From assembly GCA_004552725.1 (NCBI GenBank), contig SFNM01000039.1, positions 1-16,509 of the forward strand: 16,509 bases of DNA, in the 5' to 3' direction. The DNA comes from Bacteroidales bacterium. Lineage in GTDB: Bacteria > Bacteroidota > Bacteroidia > Bacteroidales > Muribaculaceae. The position numbers were made by a program, and so were the translations under genes. Under the pieces are notes generated by a model. It had not been told where the DNA came from, did no database searches, and saw only the letters and a program-made list of their open reading frames with translations. Of the stretch, positions 13,531 to 16,509 are shown in pieces. Position 1 is the first letter of the stretch, and each line of letters starts with the position of its first letter.

Positions 13531-14064
13531 ATGGAAATCGTAGTATTAAATGGAAGTCCGCGCCGCGGCGGCAATACGGATGCACTTGTTGAGGCCTTTG
13601 TAGCCGAAGCATCAAAGCAACATCATGTGAATGTGTATCGTGCAAGTGATTATGATATACATCCTTGCAAAGGATGCAATGCTTGTTTTGCCTCCGACAC
13701 GCATCGATGTTCACAACTCGATGATATGTCCATCATTATCAACGCCTTGTCGAAGGCTGATATGTTGGTGGTCGCTTCGCCCGTGTACTTCTACTCAATC
13801 AGCGCTCAACTCAAAGCGCTTATCGACCGCTTGCACAATCCCATTCGCGACTCCTTCCCCATCAAATATATCGGCTTGATGTGCGTGGCCGCCTCCTCAA
13901 AACCGCAAGTATTCGACTCTATTAAAGTGCAATATAGACTCCTTTGTAACTTTTTCGACATTCAAGACAAGGGAATGGTGCTTGCCGGTAATCAGAAGAA
14001 GCGCGTAGGCCCGGATTTAGCTCCATTTATCGACGAAGCACGCTCTTTTGCTCAAAGTATATGA
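13531..14064 (+). CDS. Flavodoxin-fold NAD(P)H-dependent reductase, iron-sulfur flavoprotein-like
   Basis: This 177-residue protein is a flavodoxin-fold FMN reductase. GSPRRGGNTD at 8-17 is the FMN phosphate loop, and SPVYFYSISAQLKALIDR at 83-100 is the second FMN-binding signature. Between them lies C46-x2-C49-x2-C52-x7-C60, resembling the compact four-cysteine motif that binds a 4Fe-4S cluster in archaeal and bacterial iron-sulfur flavoproteins (usual last spacing about five). It probably moves electrons between NAD(P)H or ferredoxin and an unknown acceptor in the cytoplasm. Its divergent position next to the suf genes is suggestive but may be chance. It overlaps the hydrolase gene by 4 bp (ATGA at 14061-14064). 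Confidence 0.82.
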   Translation: MEIVVLNGSPRRGGNTDALVEAFVAEASKQHHVNVYRASDYDIHPCKGCNACFASDTHRCSQLDDMSIIINALSKADMLVVASPVYFYSISAQLKALIDRLHNPIRDSFPIKYIGLMCVAASSKPQVFDSIKVQYRLLCNFFDIQDKGMVLAGNQKKRVGPDLAPFIDEARSFAQSI

Positions 14065-15026
14065 AAACAGCCGTTATTTCTATCGCAATGACAGCGCTTT
14101 GCGCTTGTTCTCATTCAATATATCAGCGTCAAACCGACGAGTTTTTAGCCAATATGTCGCCGGGATTGCAAGACCGCCAAGCCGACGCGATTGTTCAGGC
14201 CATCAATGGCGATTGCTCGGCACTCAACAGGGTGCGTAACTCGCGTAATTCATGTCCGGAGATTTCAGCCAACGTCGACACCTGTATGCTTAACCCCACT
14301 ATGCGATTGTATTCGCCCATCAATTGCGACCGGCATTTGCCATTATTAATCTATCTGCATGGTGGAGGATGGACATTCGGAAGCATCAATAGTTGCGCCC
14401 GCTTTTGCAACGCGATTGCCTCCTCGGGTAAGATAAAAGTGCTCGCTGTTGACTATCGCCTCGCACCGGAACACCCTTTCCCGGAAGGCCTCGACGATTG
14501 CTGTGATGCTGTGGAATATGCTATCGACAAAGCCACCACTTTGGGAATTGATGCCGATAAGATTTCAGTAGGCGGCGACAGTTCTGGAGGAAACCTTTCC
14601 CTCGCAACGGCTATACGTTGCAAGGGAAAGATAGACAAATTACTACTGTTCTATCCTGTCACAAAGGCCTTTGCCGACGGCTCTCAATCGTGGGAACGCT
14701 ATGCCTCCGGCTTCGGACTTGATGCCCGCATTATGAACGAGTTCAATCGCGCATATACTCTCCGAGCCGAAGCTTCTGACACCTTGATTAGCCCGGGCCT
14801 GTGCTCAAGTGCGACCTTAACCAATCTGCCGCCCACATTGTTAGTGGCTGCCGAACGCGATATCCTTTGCGACCAAGGGCGCGAGTTCGCCGCCAAGGCT
14901 CCAAACAACGTCACGCGAGTTGAAATCCCCAAAGCCGTCCACTTGTTCATCACCGTGCCGGGCCAACCGGCGGCTTTTGACCGTGCTGTGGCTTTGGCTC
15001 TCGATTTCTTAGTCGGACAGTATTAA
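14061..15026 (+). CDS. HSL-type alpha/beta hydrolase (esterase), probable lipoprotein
   Basis: This 321-residue hydrolase of the hormone-sensitive-lipase group probably cleaves small carboxylic esters. It has the oxyanion motif HGGGW (100-104), DYRLAPEHPFPEGLDD (131-146), the nucleophile elbow GDSSGG with S174, and a plausible triad of S174, D267 (ERDIL) and H294 (AVHLF). The N-terminus MKTAVISIAMTALCACS is a short hydrophobic signal with a lipobox-like LCAC, so C16 may be lipidated and the enzyme anchored in the envelope. The start overlaps the flavoprotein stop, showing a two-gene operon. No terminator is seen in 15027-15117, which holds no gene. Confidence 0.85.
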   Translation: MKTAVISIAMTALCACSHSIYQRQTDEFLANMSPGLQDRQADAIVQAINGDCSALNRVRNSRNSCPEISANVDTCMLNPTMRLYSPINCDRHLPLLIYLHGGGWTFGSINSCARFCNAIASSGKIKVLAVDYRLAPEHPFPEGLDDCCDAVEYAIDKATTLGIDADKISVGGDSSGGNLSLATAIRCKGKIDKLLLFYPVTKAFADGSQSWERYASGFGLDARIMNEFNRAYTLRAEASDTLISPGLCSSATLTNLPPTLLVAAERDILCDQGREFAAKAPNNVTRVEIPKAVHLFITVPGQPAAFDRAVALALDFLVGQY

Positions 15027-15117
15027 TTGCCTGTACTCCATTGTTCAGATGCAGTGATGGCTACTCTCCCATAAGAGATGCTAACAGAACTTGTATATTT
15101 TTACCAAATATTTACTT

Positions 15118-16206
15118 TCAATTATCAATTTCTGAATTCTTTACTTCCCAAAAGCCGTTACGTTTGCCATTCTTTCGTTCAATAATTCCTTTTTCGACTA
15201 AATTAACGGTGATGGATTTCACCGTCCGCTCTGCTTTGCCGATGCTTGTTGCAATTTCCTTTTGAGTTGCTTTAGGATGTTCACGAATGTAATTTAGCAC
15301 GGCAATTTCTTCCAAAGTGCAATCCAAAGTGCAAATTTTGCACTTTGAAACTGCTTCTAATTGCAAATTTGCACTTTGAATATGTTCTTTTATATTTTCT
15401 TTGACGAGCAAATCTCGATTTCTCAGTTCGTTATGTTCTGAAAGAATAAGATTTCTGAAGAACTTTTCCAGAAATTCGGTTGAAACGTATATCCCTTTAG
15501 CCAAATTATTATAATTGGCTCTTACCAAGGCATTGCGGAAATACCATGAATGTTGCGCAAAGGCTTCATTATTTATGTCAAAGCCAAATGAGCGTAAATA
15601 CTTGATTGTAAATACGGCCGTGGCTCGAGTATTTCCTTCTCCAAATGGATGTATTTGCCATATTCCCGAAATGAATTTCGAAATATGTGTGATTGCATCG
15701 TTGATGTTCAAATCCTTATAAACAAAGTTCTTTTCTTGCGTAAAGTCATAATTCAGAGTATCAAGGATACTATCTGCACTGGAATAAATTACTGTATCGC
15801 CATTCAGCGCCCATTCCTTTTTTGTGATATTATAGTCCCTAAGTTTACCGGCATGATTAAAAATGCCTTGAAATAATCGCCGATGAATTGTAATAAACTC
15901 AATTGGAGAGAATGTGAATGTCTTTTCTGACAATAGTTCGGTTATTCGTGCCGATACTTTATCTGCTTCTTCTGTTCGATCTTCAACACTCTTTCTAACA
16001 GCCTTGGATTGGTAGTAACTATCAATCAATCGCTTAGCATCTTCGATTGTGATATCTCCTTCAATATGCCTACGGGCTGTTTGCACCAAATACTCTGAAG
16101 GCTGCAAATCGTCAACGGCTTGCAAACCTATGGCAGTTTGCCAAGCATAACTCTTTTCTTTCTTATGTGGCTCTCCTTGCCTTATGTATTCTTCAAAGTC
16201 ATTCAT
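15118..16206 (-). CDS. Fic family protein with N-terminal VbhA-like antitoxin domain and C-terminal winged helix
   Basis: Starting at 16206 (MNDFEEYIRQGEP) the protein has 362 residues. An upstream in-frame ATG at 16302 is rejected because the -7 box lies between the two. Residues about 15-66 align by eye with the Bartonella antitoxin VbhA, including the QPSEYL and EGDI turns. The inhibitory motif SxxLEG is replaced by AIGLQA (25-30). The catalytic loop is HPFGEGNTRATA (186-197): H186, E190, N192 and R194 are kept, but the second arginine of the Fic motif is A197. Residues about 297-356 form a winged helix (ATQKEIATSIGKAERTVKSI), preceded by C289-x2-C292-x3-C296. The target and the transferred group are unknown. 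The gene is clearly AT-richer than its neighbours, which suggests acquisition by transfer. It ends convergently to the hydrolase gene. Confidence 0.85.
   Translation of the reverse strand: MNDFEEYIRQGEPHKKEKSYAWQTAIGLQAVDDLQPSEYLVQTARRHIEGDITIEDAKRLIDSYYQSKAVRKSVEDRTEEADKVSARITELLSEKTFTFSPIEFITIHRRLFQGIFNHAGKLRDYNITKKEWALNGDTVIYSSADSILDTLNYDFTQEKNFVYKDLNINDAITHISKFISGIWQIHPFGEGNTRATAVFTIKYLRSFGFDINNEAFAQHSWYFRNALVRANYNNLAKGIYVSTEFLEKFFRNLILSEHNELRNRDLLVKENIKEHIQSANLQLEAVSKCKICTLDCTLEEIAVLNYIREHPKATQKEIATSIGKAERTVKSITVNLVEKGIIERKNGKRNGFWEVKNSEIDN
15312..15378. repeat. Four-copy CAAAGTGCAA repeat cluster with 23-bp palindrome inside the Fic gene
   Basis: CAAAGTGCAA occurs at 15313-15322 and 15325-15334 on the plus strand, and at 15338-15347 and 15369-15378 on the minus strand. 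The two middle copies build a palindrome at 15325-15347 with 11-bp arms and one central base. The cluster encodes the linker between the Fic core and the winged helix. Confidence 0.8.
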
Positions 16207-16215
16207 GAGGTAAAC

Positions 16216-16278
16216 GATAATTTTTGCAAAGATAATAAAAAAGTTTGAATACTTATTTTTCCCTTTGCAAAAATTATC
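16216..16278. repeat. Perfect 16-bp inverted repeat upstream of the Fic gene (candidate operator)
   Basis: GATAATTTTTGCAAAG at 16216-16231 is matched exactly by its reverse complement at 16263-16278, with 31 bp between. The promoter-proximal arm overlaps the -7 box and ends 9 bp before the start codon at 16206. Confidence 0.75.
16227..16234 (-). promoter_or_regulatory. Putative -7 box of the antitoxin-Fic gene
   Basis: The minus strand reads TATCTTTG, a perfect TAnnTTTG box about 20 bp upstream of the ATG at 16206. No good TTTG is seen at the expected -33 distance, so activation or weak expression is likely. Confidence 0.5.
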
Positions 16279-16298
16279 AACTAATACACTATTTCCCA

Positions 16299-16509
16299 TC
16301 AATGTGTGGTGAAAGTGCGGTTGGCGCCCGTGTCGCCGCGTTCCACTGCCTGACGCGGACGCCCTTTGTAAAGTGTATAGGAGAATGATAGCGAAACACT
16401 GGTGCTATAACCTCGGCTATTGAGGCTATAATAAAATTCGTCGGTGTCGTAAGTCTTCCGATTATTATCGCTGAAGAAAGTGCCGTAGGTGAGGCTTACT
16501 TTCCCTCCG
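16299..16509 (-). CDS. C-terminal end of an outer-membrane beta-barrel protein (TonB-dependent-receptor-like), partial
   Basis: The minus frame from the window edge to the TGA at 16299-16301 gives 69 residues, beginning GGKVSLTYGTFFSDNN and including GYSTSVSLSFSYTLYKGRPR. Alternating hydrophobic and polar strands, a tyrosine-rich loop and a last strand ending in a K/R-rich turn are typical of the final strands of the outer-membrane beta-barrel family of Bacteroidetes. The last strand is followed by a polar tail (AVERGDTGANRTFTTH). The 5' part is outside the window. The stop lies 93 nt before the Fic start on the same strand, with no clear terminator between. Confidence 0.65.
   Translation of the reverse strand, partial: GGKVSLTYGTFFSDNNRKTYDTDEFYYSLNSRGYSTSVSLSFSYTLYKGRPRQAVERGDTGANRTFTTH

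Noticed and set aside
15027..15117. Possible terminator between the convergent hydrolase and Fic genes
   Set aside because: Only short weak AT-rich pairings are present. No stem of convincing length was found.
16207..16302. N-terminal extension of the second Fic protein from the ATG at 16302
   Set aside because: The -7 box and the inverted repeat lie inside this stretch, the extra residues look like translated AT-rich spacer, and family members start at MNDFEEY-like sequence.
1..16509. CRISPR arrays, tRNA, rRNA and riboswitches
   Set aside because: No regularly spaced repeats, no CCA-type cloverleaf region and no recognisable aptamer core were seen. A small structured RNA could still be missed by eye.

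Overview
The window looks like a chromosomal segment of a Bacteroidales bacterium, probably Muribaculaceae or a close relative. The evidence is a cvpA-sufB-sufC-sufD-sufS order, promoters of the Bacteroidetes type (TTTG, about 20 bp, TAnnTTTG), a C-terminal sorting tail like that of type IX secretion cargo, and a SusC/TonB-like outer-membrane barrel end. Family assignments come from reading motifs by eye; no database search was run.

Left edge (1-343): the 5' end of an insertion-sequence transposase on the minus strand (DUF4372/IS4-like). It is broken by a one-base frameshift and preceded by an insulating hairpin and the likely element terminus. Positions 386-1078 hold a well-formed promoter, a divergent QueD/PTPS-like protein fused to a zinc ribbon, and a strong terminator.

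Positions 1237-3242: a minus-strand Fic protein (DUF4172 type) and a plus-strand beta-carbonic anhydrase diverge from a short two-promoter region. Positions 3336-4603: a two-gene minus-strand operon of a B3/B4-domain protein and a YciO/Sua5-type protein, with its own promoter.

Positions 4739-13462: one long minus-strand transcription unit, cvpA, sufB, sufC, sufD, sufS, a FemAB/GNAT-like acyltransferase and a large secreted beta-propeller protein. It has a good promoter upstream of cvpA, tight spacing or 4-bp overlaps down to the acyltransferase, and a hairpin terminator after the propeller gene. The Suf proteins form the iron-sulfur cluster assembly system: SufS supplies sulfur and SufBCD is the ATP-driven scaffold.

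Positions 13487-15026: a divergent plus-strand pair, an iron-sulfur-flavoprotein-like reductase and an HSL-type alpha/beta hydrolase with a lipoprotein signal, overlapping by 4 bp.

Right edge (15118-16509): an AT-richer minus-strand Fic gene with an N-terminal VbhA-like antitoxin domain and a C-terminal winged helix, then the 3' end of an outer-membrane beta-barrel gene. This second Fic gene is the most unusual part of the window. Both residues of the classical inhibitory Glu-Arg pair appear to be replaced. A perfect 16-bp inverted repeat sits over its promoter. A four-copy repeat cluster including a 23-bp palindrome lies inside the gene, before its DNA-binding domain. Together these suggest a self-regulated toxin-antitoxin-like Fic module, which is inference.
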